A stretch of 64,000 nucleotides of DNA from Plantactinospora endophytica. GTDB lineage: Bacteria > Actinomycetota > Actinomycetes > Mycobacteriales > Micromonosporaceae. Below are positions 42,618 through 52,333 of this stretch, piece after piece (position 1 is the first letter of the stretch; each line of letters begins with the position of its first letter). The notes under the pieces are model-generated. The model saw only the letters and a program-made list of their open reading frames with translations. It ran no database searches and was not told where the DNA came from. The stretch covers positions 62,001-126,000 of the forward strand of contig NZ_BONW01000019.1 of the NCBI RefSeq assembly GCF_016862915.1, read 5' to 3'. Both the position numbers and the translations under genes were made by a program.

Positions 42618-43367
42618 CGTCTCCGGATCCGCCGACGGTGCCTTTTCCGCCGCTGTCCCCCTCGCCGGAGCGGCCGAGCAGCACCACCCGCCGGCACGGC
42701 ACTCCGTCCCCACCCACAGCCGCGCGCGTTGTACCCAGGCTGTCCACAGCCGGTTGTCCACCATCGGTGGATAACCCTCGGCCCGCCGACGACGGTCAAC
42801 CCACAAGCTGTGGACAAAGCCTGGGGAAACGTGTGTGGACGGTCACCGAGAGTCACAGAGTTGTCCACCGGTCCGGGCCGGCTGTGTACGAGGTGTTGAA
42901 GGTTCTGGGGACAGCACTCGTCGATCTTCGACCGGCCGTACCCACAGATGGGGAAAAGACGGTGGGTAACCCGGTGGACGACCGGTGGACAAGCGTGGAT
43001 AACCCTGGGGACGGATCCGGCTGTGGATCGCGGGGCCGGTTCAGGGCCCGGTTGTCCACACGCCGCACACGTGTGGACAAGCCGCTGACCTGCGCAGAGC
43101 TGGTTTCTCCACAGTTTGCACAGCACCGATGAAGACGATTGGTTTATCTCTAGAAGAGAACAAAAACCAATCATCGGCGTTGGGCATCCTGTGGAGTCTT
43201 TCTGAACCGTCGTACCCATCGGTCAAGATCTGCCGAAGTACCGGGGTCGGGCGCACAGCCGATGTGGCCGGGTCCTAAGGTGCCAGGAAGACCCGCACGG
43301 TTGGCGGGGCCGGAAGGCGGCCGCCGGCATGAGACAGTTGTCGCTGACGTCGATCCGGAGGCATGGC
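42618..43367. other. oriC: chromosomal replication origin oriC
   Basis: The dnaA-dnaN gap carries clustered DnaA boxes on both strands: 42740 (CTGTCCACA), 42754 (TTGTCCACC), 42766 (GGTGGATAA), 42809 (TGTGGACAA), 42834 (TGTGGACGG), 42861 (TTGTCCACC), 42984 (GGTGGACAA), 42994 (CGTGGATAA), 43022 (TGTGGATCG), 43052 (TTGTCCACA) and 43072 (TGTGGACAA). An AT-rich palindrome follows at 43137-43172. The structure is that of an actinobacterial oriC, with the unwinding side probably near dnaN. There is no gene. Confidence 0.93.
43137..43172. repeat. AT-rich nested palindrome in oriC, candidate unwinding element
   Basis: GATTGGTTT (43137-43145) and AAACCAATC (43164-43172) enclose a second inverted repeat, TCTCT (43147-43151) and AGAGA (43155-43159). 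This 36-bp AT-rich island is the most AT-rich patch in the origin region. It could be the DNA unwinding element or the dnaN promoter. Confidence 0.6.
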
Positions 43368-44501
43368 ATGAAGTTCCGCGTGGAGCGTGACGCGCTCGCC
43401 GACGCCGTGGCGTGGACCGCGAAGAGTCTGCCCAACCGTCCCTCGGTGCCGGTGCTGGCCGGCGTACTGCTGCGGGTCGGTGAGGGCGGGCTGCACGTCT
43501 CGGGCTTCGACTACGAGGTCTCCAGCCAGGTGACCGTCGACGTGCAGAGCGAGGCGGAGGGGGCCGCGCTGGTCTCCGGCCGGCTGCTGGCCGAGATCAC
43601 CAAGGCGCTGCCGGCGAAGCCGGTGGACATCGCCGCCGCCGGAGCGCATCTGGAGCTGGTCTGCGGCAGCGCCCGGTTCACCCTGCCGACGATGCCGGTC
43701 GAGGACTACCCGACCCTGCCGGAGATGCCCGGCAGCGCCGGCACCATCGACGCGGCCACCTTCGCCGCCGCGGTCGGCCAGGTCGCGATCGCCGCCGGCC
43801 GGGACGAGACGCTGCCGATGATGACCGGCGTACGCATCGAGCTGACCGGGTCGACGCTGGCGATGCTGGCTACCGACCGCTACCGGCTGGCGCTGCGCGA
43901 GATCGACTGGCGGCCGGACGACCCGGAGGTCAGCATCAACGCGCTGGTGCCGGCCCGGACCCTGCACGACACCGCCAAGGCCCTCGGCCCGCTCGGTGGC
44001 GACGTCACGATGGCGCTCTCCCAGGGGGCGGCCGGCGAGGGGCTGATCGGGTTTGCCGGCGGCACCCGCCGGACCACCAGCCGGCTGCTGGACGGCGCCA
44101 ACTACCCGCCGGTGCGCTCGCTCTTCCCGGCCAGCTCCAACGCCGAGGCCCGGGTGTCGGTCGCCGCCCTCACCGAGGTCGTCAAGCGGGTGTCGCTGGT
44201 CGGCGGCCGGACCACGCCGGTGCTGCTCAACTTCAGCTCGGACGGGCTGGTCGTCGAGGCCGGCAGCACCGAGGAGGCCCGGGCCAGCGAGGCGATGGAC
44301 GCCACCTTCACCGGCGAGCCGCTGACCATCGGCTTCAACCCGCAGTACCTGATCGACGGACTCCAGAACCTCGGCTCGGCGCTGGCGGTCTTCTCCTTCG
44401 TCGACGCCTTCAAGCCTGCGGTGATCTCGCCCTCCGGCGAGGACGGGGAGATCATTCCCGGCTACCGCTATCTGATCATGCCGATCCGGGTCACCCGCTG
44501 A
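43368..44501 (+). CDS. dnaN: DNA polymerase III subunit beta (sliding clamp)
   Basis: Ring-shaped processivity clamp. 377 residues, three repeated clamp domains beginning MKFRVERDALADAVAWTAKSLPNRP and ending ILMPIRVT-like (YRYLIMPIRVTR). ATG 43368 is preferred because GGAGG (43357-43361) lies 6 bases away; the frame is open to 43329. It opens the replication operon downstream of oriC. Confidence 0.98.
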   Translation: MKFRVERDALADAVAWTAKSLPNRPSVPVLAGVLLRVGEGGLHVSGFDYEVSSQVTVDVQSEAEGAALVSGRLLAEITKALPAKPVDIAAAGAHLELVCGSARFTLPTMPVEDYPTLPEMPGSAGTIDAATFAAAVGQVAIAAGRDETLPMMTGVRIELTGSTLAMLATDRYRLALREIDWRPDDPEVSINALVPARTLHDTAKALGPLGGDVTMALSQGAAGEGLIGFAGGTRRTTSRLLDGANYPPVRSLFPASSNAEARVSVAALTEVVKRVSLVGGRTTPVLLNFSSDGLVVEAGSTEEARASEAMDATFTGEPLTIGFNPQYLIDGLQNLGSALAVFSFVDAFKPAVISPSGEDGEIIPGYRYLIMPIRVTR

Positions 44502-44527
44502 TCGCACCGGTTCTGGAAGGAAAGTTC

Positions 44528-45400
44528 ATGCAACTCGGCCTGGTGGGCCTCGGCCGGATGGGCGGCAACATGCGCGAACGACTGCGCGCCGCCGGGCACG
44601 AGGTGATCGGCTACGACCAGAATCCGGCGCTGTCCGACGTCGCCAGCCTGGCCGAACTGGCCGAGCGGCTGGCCGCGCCCCGGGCGGTCTGGGTGATGGT
44701 GCCGGTGGCCTACACCGAGCCGACCGTCGACGGGCTGATCGAGGTGCTCTCCGCCGGGGACATCGTCATCGACGGCGGGAACTCCCGGTTCAGCGACGAC
44801 CTGCCCCGGGCGGAAAAGCTCGACCGGCACGGCATCGGCTACATCGACGTCGGGGTCTCCGGCGGCGTCTGGGGCCGGGAGAACGGCTACGGCCTGATGG
44901 TCGGCGGCGACGAGCAGCATGTCGGGCGGCTGATGCCGGTCTTCGACGCGCTGAAGCCGGAGGGCGAGTTCGGCTTCGTGCACGCCGGCCCGGTCGGCGC
45001 CGGGCACTACGCCAAGATGGTGCACAACGGCATCGAGTACGGCCTGATGCACGCCTACGCCGAGGGCTTCGAGCTGCTCACCGCCTCCGAGCTGGTGACG
45101 AACGTGCCGGGCGTGTTCAAGTCCTGGCGGGAGGGGACCGTCGTCCGGTCCTGGCTGCTCGACCTGCTCGACCGGGCCCTCGACGAGGACCCGGAGCTGT
45201 CCCAGCTCACCGACTACACCGAGGACACCGGCGAGGGCCGGTGGACGGTGGACGAGGCGGTCCGGCTGGCCGTGCCGCTGAACGTCATCACCGCCTCGCT
45301 CTTCGCCCGGTTCGCCTCCCGCCAGGACAGCTCCCCGGCGCTGAAGGCCGTCTCCGCACTGCGCCAGCAGTTCGGCGGGCACGCCGTACGCAAGCACTGA
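44528..45400 (+). CDS. gnd: 6-phosphogluconate dehydrogenase, decarboxylating (short form)
   Basis: Oxidises 6-phosphogluconate to ribulose 5-phosphate and CO2. The 290-residue protein is the short GndA-like class, with the Rossmann motif [13 protein letters not shown], the conserved [11 protein letters not shown] and [19 protein letters not shown] blocks, and the catalytic Lys region [25 protein letters not shown] is its ribosome site. gnd between dnaN and recF is a known feature of many actinobacterial origins. Confidence 0.95.
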   Translation: MQLGLVGLGRMGGNMRERLRAAGHEVIGYDQNPALSDVASLAELAERLAAPRAVWVMVPVAYTEPTVDGLIEVLSAGDIVIDGGNSRFSDDLPRAEKLDRHGIGYIDVGVSGGVWGRENGYGLMVGGDEQHVGRLMPVFDALKPEGEFGFVHAGPVGAGHYAKMVHNGIEYGLMHAYAEGFELLTASELVTNVPGVFKSWREGTVVRSWLLDLLDRALDEDPELSQLTDYTEDTGEGRWTVDEAVRLAVPLNVITASLFARFASRQDSSPALKAVSALRQQFGGHAVRKH

Positions 45401-45404
45401 ACCG

Positions 45405-46580
45405 GTGTACGTCCGCCGGCTCGAACTGGTCGACTTCCGCTCGTACGAGCGGGTCGGGGTCGACCTGGAGCCGGGCGGCAACGTGCTCGTCGGCCCGAAC
45501 GGGGTGGGCAAGACCAACCTGGTCGAGGCGCTCGGCTACGTGGCGACGCTGGCCAGTCACCGGGTCGCCACCGACGCCCCGCTGGTCCGGGCCGGTGCCG
45601 CGACGGCGGTGCTCCGGTGCGCGATCGTGCACGACGGCCGGGAACTGCTGGTCGAGTTGGAGATCGCCCCAGGCCGGGCGAACCGGGCCCGGCTGAACCG
45701 CTCGCCGGCCCGTAGGGCCCGGGACGTGCTCGGCGCCCTCCGGCTGGTGCTCTTCGCCCCGGAGGACCTGGAACTGGTCCGGGGCGACCCGGCCGAGCGG
45801 CGGCGCTACCTCGACGACCTGCTGGTCACCCGGATGCCCCGGTACGCCGCCGTGCGGGCCGACTACGAGCGGGTGGTGAAACAGCGCAACGCACTGCTGC
45901 GTACCTCGTATCTGGCCCGGAAGACCGCCGGTGGGCGGGGCCGGGCCGCCCGCGCCGACGACGGGCAACCGGCCGAGGGCGGAAACGACCTGTCGACGCT
46001 GGCCGTCTGGGACACCCACCTGGCCCGGCACGGGGCGGAGCTGTTGGCCGGCCGGCTGGAACTGGTCGCGGCGCTCGGGCCGCACGTGACGAAGGCGTAC
46101 GACGCGGTGGCCGCCGGCCGGGGTGCGGCGTCGATCGCGTACCGCCCGTCGGTGGAACTGACCGACCCGGTGCCGGACCGCTCGGCGCTGGAGGCGGCGC
46201 TGACCGCCGCGCTCGCCGAGGCGCGACAGTCGGAGATCGACCGGGGCGTGACACTGGTCGGGCCGCACCGCGACGAGTTGACGCTGACCCTGGGCACCCT
46301 GCCGGCCCGGGGCTACGCCAGCCACGGCGAGTCCTGGTCGTACGCGCTGGCGCTCCGGCTCGCCGCCTACGACCTGCTGCGCGCCGACGGCGTCGAACCG
46401 GTGCTGGTGCTGGACGACGTCTTTGCCGAGCTGGACAGCGGGCGGCGGGAGCGGCTCGCCGAGCTGGTGGCCGGGGCGAGTCAGCTCCTGGTCACCTGTG
46501 CCGTCGCCGACGACGTGCCGCAGGCCCTGCGCGGCGCCCGTTACGAGGTCTCCGACGGGCAGGTGAACCGTGCCGACTGA
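45405..46580 (+). CDS. recF: DNA replication and repair protein RecF
   Basis: SMC-like ATPase that loads RecA at gaps. The 391-residue protein has [15 protein letters not shown] (Walker A), the family signature [22 protein letters not shown] and the C-terminal [16 protein letters not shown] (Walker B and D-loop). Residues about 172-200 are a Gly/Arg/Ala-rich insertion. GTG 45405 starts 4 bases after gnd; its end overlaps dciA by 11 bases. Confidence 0.97.
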   Translation: MYVRRLELVDFRSYERVGVDLEPGGNVLVGPNGVGKTNLVEALGYVATLASHRVATDAPLVRAGAATAVLRCAIVHDGRELLVELEIAPGRANRARLNRSPARRARDVLGALRLVLFAPEDLELVRGDPAERRRYLDDLLVTRMPRYAAVRADYERVVKQRNALLRTSYLARKTAGGRGRAARADDGQPAEGGNDLSTLAVWDTHLARHGAELLAGRLELVAALGPHVTKAYDAVAAGRGAASIAYRPSVELTDPVPDRSALEAALTAALAEARQSEIDRGVTLVGPHRDELTLTLGTLPARGYASHGESWSYALALRLAAYDLLRADGVEPVLVLDDVFAELDSGRRERLAELVAGASQLLVTCAVADDVPQALRGARYEVSDGQVNRAD

Positions 46581-47421
46581 CCCGCCGGAAACGCCACGCC
46601 CGGAAACGCCACGCTCGAAAACCCCGCAGGCGGGGACCGCGCAGCCGGAAACCCCACGCCCGGGGTCGGCACGGCCGGGGACCCCGCGACCGGACAACCT
46701 GTCCTCAGGGGCTGCACGGTCGGGGACAGCACGGCGGCAGGGTTCACCGCCGGCGGGTGCTCCGACCGGCGGCCGGGAGCAGGACACCGCGTCGGGCCCG
46801 GCCGGGCAGGCTGCGGCCGGAGGGGAGACCGGTCCGGGGGCGACGGCCGGCGACGGTGACCTGGCCGGTCCGGCACTGGCCCGGGCGGTACTCGACGCGG
46901 CACTCGCCCGACGAAAGGCGACCGGCCCGCGTCGGCGTACCCCCGGCGGAGCCGATCCGGACGCGGAGTCGGCGGCCGACGGTGCGGCCGGCGGTGCCGG
47001 TGCCTCGGGTCGGTCGGGCGGACAGCGGCGTCGGCCGCGCGGCTACTCCGGCCCCGGGCCCGACCCTCGTGATCCACAACTCTTCGGTACGGTGCTGGCC
47101 CGGCTGGTGAAGGCCCGGGGCTGGCAGCAGCCGGCCGCCGAGGCCACCGTCTTCGGCGCCTGGGAGCGGGTGGTGGGCGCGGACGTCGCCCAGCACAGCC
47201 GTCCGGTGAAGCTGGAGGACGGCGAACTCACGGTCGAGGCGGAGTCGACCGCGTGGGCGACCCAGCTCCGACTGCTGGCGGCGTCGCTGCTGAAGCGGAT
47301 CGCGGCCGAGGTCGGGCACGGCGTGGTTCGTCGGCTCCATGTGCACGGCCCGACGGCACCGTCCTGGTCCCGGGGTCCACGGCGGGTGCGAGGACGTGGC
47401 CCCCGGGATACGTACGGCTGA
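46570..47421 (+). CDS. dciA: DciA-family (DUF721) helicase-associated protein
   Basis: DciA proteins interact with the replicative helicase DnaB and act in its loading in bacteria that lack DnaC/DnaI. Only the C-terminal ~100 residues (from about 180: [58 protein letters not shown]) are conserved. The first ~170 residues are Pro/Arg/Gly/Thr-rich, including repeated ETPRP units at residues about 5-40. GTG 46570 starts inside recF. Its last 194 bases overlap an MFS gene on the opposite strand. Confidence 0.9.
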   Translation: MPTDPPETPRPETPRSKTPQAGTAQPETPRPGSARPGTPRPDNLSSGAARSGTARRQGSPPAGAPTGGREQDTASGPAGQAAAGGETGPGATAGDGDLAGPALARAVLDAALARRKATGPRRRTPGGADPDAESAADGAAGGAGASGRSGGQRRRPRGYSGPGPDPRDPQLFGTVLARLVKARGWQQPAAEATVFGAWERVVGADVAQHSRPVKLEDGELTVEAESTAWATQLRLLAASLLKRIAAEVGHGVVRRLHVHGPTAPSWSRGPRRVRGRGPRDTYG

Positions 47422-48739
47422 GCCGGACCGACGGCAGCCGCCGGGCGAACCGGTCGGCGGCGGCCCGGCGCCGCGCGGCGGCGGTACGCGCGGCCGGCAG
47501 CGCGATCGGGCGCGGCGTCTCCGGTGCGGCGGCCCGCTGCCGGCGGGACAGCGCCAGCCCGGCCCAGGCCGAGGCGAGCAGCCCGACACAGCCGGCGAAA
47601 ACCAGCGTCTGCCGGGGACCGACGTGCTCGGAGAGCCAGCCGAGGACCGGCGCGCCGACGGCGGCGGCCACCGAGCCGGTCACCGCGATGGCGGCCAGTA
47701 CCCGGCCGCGCATGGCGCCGTCGGTGTCGAGCTGTGCCCGGGTGCCGACGGTGGTGTCGATGATCACTGCGGCGGCGGCGATCGGCAGGATCGCGGCGGC
47801 GAAGGTCCAGACTCCGGGGGCCAGCCCGGCGACGGCCTGTAGGACGCTGGCGCTCACCCCGGCACCGACCAGCAGCCGGTAGCTGAGGTCGCGCCTGCGG
47901 GCGGCGGCCAGCGCGCCGAGTACCGTGCCGACGGCGAAGACGGTGGAGAGCAGGCCGTAGCCGCCGGCACCGCCGCCGAGTGGGCCGGCGCTCATCGCCG
48001 CCATGGTGACCTGGTAGTTGCGGCCGAGACTGCCGAGGACGAAGGCAAGTGCGAGGGCGGTCAGGATGACCGGCTGCCGGCACAGGTAGCGCAACCCGGC
48101 GCGGACGCCGTGCCGGTCGGCGCCCGGTCCGGCGGGTCCGGCCTCCGGTTGGTGCAGCTCCCGCTGGCGTACGGCGAGCAGCGCGACCACCACCGCGGCG
48201 AAGCTGACGGAGTTGACCACGAACAGCATCGCCGGCCCGGTGGCGGCCACCACCACGGCACCGACGCTCATCCCGAGGATCCGTCCGGCGGAGTTGGTCA
48301 GCGAGCCCAGCGCGAGGGCGTTGCCGAGGGTCTCCCGGTCGACCATGGTCGAGCCGTACCGGCCCATCACCGGGCCCTCGATCGCCGAGAGCACGCCGCT
48401 GACCAGCGAGATTACGTAGATCGTCGACATCTGTGGTGCGTCCGACCAGGCCACCACGGCCAGTCCGGCGGCGAGTCCGGCGTGCCCCACCTGGGTGGCG
48501 ACCAGCAGTGGCCGGGCGGGCAGCCGGTCCGCCAGCGCGCCGCCCCAGCCGCTGAGCAGCAGAGTGGGCAGCGCCTGGAGCAGTACGGCCAGCCCCATCG
48601 AGGTGGCCGAGCCGGTCTGCTGGAGGACGTACCAGTTGACTCCGAGCACCTGCATCCAGGTGCCGATCACGGAGACGAAGCCGGCGCCGGCCCAGATCCG
48701 GTAGTTCCGGTGGCGCAGCGCCCCGAACGTCGTACGCAA
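47228..48739 (-). CDS. MFS-family exporter
   Basis: A 503-residue major-facilitator transporter of the drug/enterobactin-exporter (EntS-like) class, with about 12 helices from ALRHRNYRIWAGAGFVSVIGTWMQ to about residue 400 and the loop motif LADRLPARPLLVATQ between helices 2 and 3. The C-terminal ~95 residues are hydrophilic and overlap dciA in antisense. The TTG start 48739 has GGGGAGGG about 10 bases upstream. The gene interrupts the otherwise uniform strand order of the recF-gyrB cluster. The substrate is unknown. Confidence 0.85.
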   Translation of the reverse strand: MRTTFGALRHRNYRIWAGAGFVSVIGTWMQVLGVNWYVLQQTGSATSMGLAVLLQALPTLLLSGWGGALADRLPARPLLVATQVGHAGLAAGLAVVAWSDAPQMSTIYVISLVSGVLSAIEGPVMGRYGSTMVDRETLGNALALGSLTNSAGRILGMSVGAVVVAATGPAMLFVVNSVSFAAVVVALLAVRQRELHQPEAGPAGPGADRHGVRAGLRYLCRQPVILTALALAFVLGSLGRNYQVTMAAMSAGPLGGGAGGYGLLSTVFAVGTVLGALAAARRRDLSYRLLVGAGVSASVLQAVAGLAPGVWTFAAAILPIAAAAVIIDTTVGTRAQLDTDGAMRGRVLAAIAVTGSVAAAVGAPVLGWLSEHVGPRQTLVFAGCVGLLASAWAGLALSRRQRAAAPETPRPIALPAARTAAARRRAAADRFARRLPSVRLSRTYPGGHVLAPAVDPGTRTVPSGRAHGADEPRRARPRPRSASAATPPAVGAGSPTRSTPPRP

Positions 48740-49070
48740 AGCCGCGAACCCTCCCCGTTCGTTGGCGGCGAACGCGGTTACGTCCCTACGCCGTGGCCCT
48801 CTGTCACCGGACTGTGACCCTCCGAGCGACGGGCAAGTCTGACTTCTGCTCCGCCCCGCCGTTCAGGGGACGATGAGCCGCGTCACATGTCCTCGGCGGG
48901 TAATTGGCAATTCGGGCCAACCAGGGCATAGCCATTCGGTGGAGGTCGGGTCGACCGGTGGGTGCGACCGCACCCGCCGACGTTCCGACGATCCGGCCCG
49001 GGCCAGGGCACGAGCCGGCCCGGCCGGGTGAGGAGTTGCCGGACCCGGGCGAAAGTCGGGGCGAGCCGGG
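48740..49070. other. MFS upstream gap, no gene
   Basis: 331 bases without a convincing coding frame. An AT-rich palindrome AATTGgCAATT (48902-48912) stands out in the GC-rich sequence and may be an operator for a gene to either side. Confidence 0.4.
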
Positions 49071-49625
49071 TCAGGAGTCGGCGTAGACGGCGAAGCCGCG
49101 TTCGGCGCAGCGGCGGTAGAAGCCGGCCAGTACCCCCAGCTCGGAGCGGGAGAAGCTCCACTGCGGCGGTGCGCCGGACTCGTCGCGTAGCGCGTCGAGC
49201 CGGCTGTCCAGCCAGCGCAACTGCTGCTCGGCCAGCCGGCCGTCGGCGAGCGCGGACCGCAGTACGGCGCTGACCGTGTCGAACGTCACGGACTCGCCGT
49301 GCTCGCGGTGTCCGTCGACGAAACGCTCCAGCCCGCCCGCGATCCAGGCGCAGCCGTCCGGGTCGATCACCGGGTCCTCGTCCTCGGCGGCGGCCTCGGT
49401 GGCGTACAGCACCCCGTCGAGGCCGAGCAGCAGGTCGACCAGCTCGGTGTAGGCGGTGGCCCGGACCGAGCCGTTCTTCGCGATGTAGCCGGCGAGGGCG
49501 GCCGTCGGCGCGGCCACCTCCGGCACGTCGGCCAACTCGCCGAAGTCGACGAACTCGGCCGGTGCGACCGGGTCGTAGAAGCGGCCGGTCCGCGGCCAGC
49601 GCACCGCGACGTTGTCCAGCCCCAT
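49071..49625 (-). CDS. hypothetical protein
   Basis: A 184-residue soluble protein, acidic, with no recognised motif. It begins MGLDNVAVRWPRTGRFYDP and ends in helical segments (LRWLDSRLDALRD, GVLAGFYRRCAERGFAVYADS). The composition, codon use and plausible helices look like a real gene. It is divergent from gyrB with a long gap. No function is suggested. Confidence 0.65.
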   Translation of the reverse strand: MGLDNVAVRWPRTGRFYDPVAPAEFVDFGELADVPEVAAPTAALAGYIAKNGSVRATAYTELVDLLLGLDGVLYATEAAAEDEDPVIDPDGCAWIAGGLERFVDGHREHGESVTFDTVSAVLRSALADGRLAEQQLRWLDSRLDALRDESGAPPQWSFSRSELGVLAGFYRRCAERGFAVYADS

Positions 49626-50215
49626 CGGGCGTCACCTCTCCATGCACCTGACGAAACCGGTCGTCTGGACCGTCCGATGCGCTTACCGGGCATCCTGGCC
49701 ACGGAGCTTACTTCCGGCGTCGACAAGTTACGGCACCGCTCGCCCTCCGCGCGACCCCCGGGGCGGCGTCGCGTCGGGCGTCGGGTTCGTCGCCGCCCCC
49801 GGCGGGCGGCGACGACCAGGCTGGGCGGTCTCGGCCCGGGACGGTGGGACCGTGCCGGAACGGCCCACGATTCGACCGCGCGCGTGTGGGGGGAGTCGTG
49901 GGCGAGGGGGTACGGCCGCCTACGAGGGTCTCAGGGCGCCGCGCAGGGGTGCCGCATACCCAATATGTCATCTGGGCACAGTAAGATTGACGGCGAGACG
50001 ACGACTCGGTGTGGCGCGAGGCGGGCCCTGGTGGCCCGGCCGGCACCGCACCGGGTCCGAGCCGATCGCGATCCGTGGGCTGCCACGGCGACCGGCGCGT
50101 TCGACCGTACCCCGGAATTCCTCGTGGTGCCGGCCCTGCGCGTGCGGTCGCGGGCCGCCCACCGAACCCGCGCTCCCGCGCCGCACGGCGCGGGCCGCGC
50201 GAGAAAGTGGCCAAG
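49626..50215 (+). other. gyrB upstream region, no gene
   Basis: 590 bases between the divergent hypothetical and gyrB. A relatively AT-rich segment (49960-49992) with TAAGAT (49982-49987) is a likely -10 region, giving a long leader of about 220 bases. The gyrB frame is open through much of this leader, but that part has no GyrB similarity. Confidence 0.5.
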
Positions 50216-52165
50216 GTGGCAGCGCAGAAGAAGCAGGAGTACGGCGCCGAGTCGATCACCGTTCTGGAGGGCCTGGAGGCCGTCCGGAAGCGGCCTGGGA
50301 TGTACATCGGATCGACTGGTGAGCGCGGTCTGCACCACCTGGTCTGGGAGGTCGTGGACAACGCGGTCGACGAGGCGCTCGCCGGCTACTGCGACACGAT
50401 CGAGGTGGTGCTGCTCGCCGACGGCGGCGTCCGGGTCACCGACAACGGTCGTGGCTTCCCGGTCGACCTGCACCCGAAGCTGAAGAAGCCCGGTGTCGAG
50501 GTGGCGCTGACCGTGCTGCACGCCGGCGGCAAGTTCGACGGCAAGGCGTACGCGGTCTCCGGCGGCCTGCACGGCGTCGGCGTCTCGGTGGTGAACGCCC
50601 TCTCCACCCGGATGTTCGTCGAGATCAACAAGGGTGGGTACGTCTGGCGTCAGCACTACACCAACTCCAAGCCCTCCCCGCTGGAGAAGGGCGAGACCAC
50701 CAACACTACCGGCTCGGCCGTCTCGTTCTGGCCGGACCCGGCGGTCTTCGAGACCGTCGACTTCGCCTTCGAGACGATCTACCGGCGCATCCAGGAGTAC
50801 GCCTTCCTCAACCGGGGCCTGACCATCCAGCTCCGCGACGAGCGGGTGCAGGAGGAGGACGGCAAGCCGCGCGAGGTCACCTTCTGCTACAAGGGCGGCA
50901 TCTCCGACTTCGTCCGCCACCTCAACGCCTCCAAGAACCCGATCCACAAGACGGTGGTCGAGTTCGGGGCCGAGGAGGAGAGCGAGGGCATGTCGGTCGA
51001 GATCGCCATGCAGTGGAACGAGTCGTACGGCGAGTCGGTCTACACCTTCGCCAACACCATCAACACGCACGAGGGCGGCACCCACGAGGAGGGCTTCCGG
51101 GCCGCGCTGACCAGCGTGGTCAACCGGTACGGCACGGACAAGAAGCTGCTCAAGGGCGACGAGAAGCTCTCCGGCGAGGACATCCGGGAAGGGCTCGCGG
51201 CGATCATCTCGGTCAAGCTGACGAACCCGCAGTTCGAGGGGCAGACCAAGACCAAGCTCGGCAACACCCCGGTGAAGAGCTTCGTGCAGCGGGTCTGCAA
51301 CGAGTGGCTGGTCGACTGGTTCGACCGCAACCCGGCCGAGGCAAAGCTGATCATCACCAAGGCCACCCAGGCGGCCCGGGCCCGGATCGCCGCGCAGCAG
51401 GCCCGCAAGCTGGCCCGGCGCAAGTCGCTGCTGGAGTCCGGCTCGATGCCGGGCAAGCTGGCCGACTGCCAGTCCACCGACCCGCGCGAGTCCGAGGTGT
51501 TCATCGTCGAGGGTGACTCGGCGGGTGGTTCGGCGAAGCAGGGCCGGGACCCGCGTACCCAGGCGATCCTGCCGATCCGGGGCAAGATCCTCAACGTGGA
51601 GAAGGCCCGGATCGACCGGGTGCTGAAGAACAACGAGGTCCAGGCGCTGATCACGGCGCTGGGCACCGGTATCCACGACGACTTCGACATCGAGAAGCTG
51701 CGCTACCACAAGATCGTGTTGATGGCCGACGCCGACGTCGACGGCCAGCACATCCAGACGCTGCTGCTCACCCTGCTGTTCCGGTTCATGCGTCCGTTGG
51801 TCGAGCTGGGCCACGTCTACCTGGCCGCACCGCCGCTCTACAAGATCAAGTGGAACCGCAAGGGCGACGACGCCCAGTACGCCTACTCCGACCGGGAGCG
51901 GGACGGGCTGATCGCGCTGCGGCAGCAGAAGAAGCCGAACGCCAAGCCGGACGACATCCAGCGGTTCAAGGGTCTGGGCGAGATGAACTACCCGGAGCTG
52001 TGGGAGACCACGATGAACCCCGCGACGCGTACGCTGCGCCAGGTCACCCTGGACGACGCCGCGACCGCCGACGAACTGTTCAGCGTCCTGATGGGCGAGG
52101 ACGTGGAGGCCCGCCGGTCCTTCATCCAGCGCAACGCCAAGGACGTCCGCTTCCTCGACATCTAG
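50216..52165 (+). CDS. gyrB: DNA gyrase subunit B
   Basis: ATPase subunit of gyrase. The 649-residue protein, close to the usual length, has the GHKL ATP site ([39 protein letters not shown]), the transducer lysine region QTKTKLGN and the TOPRIM motifs [14 protein letters not shown] and [14 protein letters not shown] 50216 is chosen because [20 protein letters not shown] is the family start; GTG 50207 is an in-frame alternative. gyrA follows after 168 bases carrying DnaA boxes. Confidence 0.98.
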   Translation: MAAQKKQEYGAESITVLEGLEAVRKRPGMYIGSTGERGLHHLVWEVVDNAVDEALAGYCDTIEVVLLADGGVRVTDNGRGFPVDLHPKLKKPGVEVALTVLHAGGKFDGKAYAVSGGLHGVGVSVVNALSTRMFVEINKGGYVWRQHYTNSKPSPLEKGETTNTTGSAVSFWPDPAVFETVDFAFETIYRRIQEYAFLNRGLTIQLRDERVQEEDGKPREVTFCYKGGISDFVRHLNASKNPIHKTVVEFGAEEESEGMSVEIAMQWNESYGESVYTFANTINTHEGGTHEEGFRAALTSVVNRYGTDKKLLKGDEKLSGEDIREGLAAIISVKLTNPQFEGQTKTKLGNTPVKSFVQRVCNEWLVDWFDRNPAEAKLIITKATQAARARIAAQQARKLARRKSLLESGSMPGKLADCQSTDPRESEVFIVEGDSAGGSAKQGRDPRTQAILPIRGKILNVEKARIDRVLKNNEVQALITALGTGIHDDFDIEKLRYHKIVLMADADVDGQHIQTLLLTLLFRFMRPLVELGHVYLAAPPLYKIKWNRKGDDAQYAYSDRERDGLIALRQQKKPNAKPDDIQRFKGLGEMNYPELWETTMNPATRTLRQVTLDDAATADELFSVLMGEDVEARRSFIQRNAKDVRFLDI

Positions 52166-52258
52166 TGGCGGTACGGCGGCTCCCGTCGCTGCCGGCATCG
52201 GCCGGGTCGCGCCTCCCGACTCGGCCGAACGGTCAGCCGGGACCGTCGTTCCACACAG

Positions 52259-52298
52259 TTATCCACAGCTTCCACGGTTTCCACAGCCGTTATCCACA
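52259..52298 (+). promoter_or_regulatory. pair of perfect DnaA boxes upstream of gyrA
   Basis: TTATCCACA at 52259-52267 and 52290-52298, the same orientation, 31 bp apart (three helical turns), with a TTTCCACA between. They end 35 bases before the gyrA start, where a bound DnaA could affect transcription. Confidence 0.8.
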
Positions 52299-52333
52299 GC
52301 GGAATGCGGCTTTGAGTCTGATAAGGGTTGACA

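Noticed and set aside
40275-42806. 843-codon minus-strand open frame opposite dnaA
   Set aside because: An antisense shadow with repetitive Val/Arg/Gly composition; it would also cover dnaA box regions.
50009-50215. Upstream extension of gyrB by 69 codons
   Set aside because: There is no similarity to GyrB N-termini; the region is better seen as a leader.
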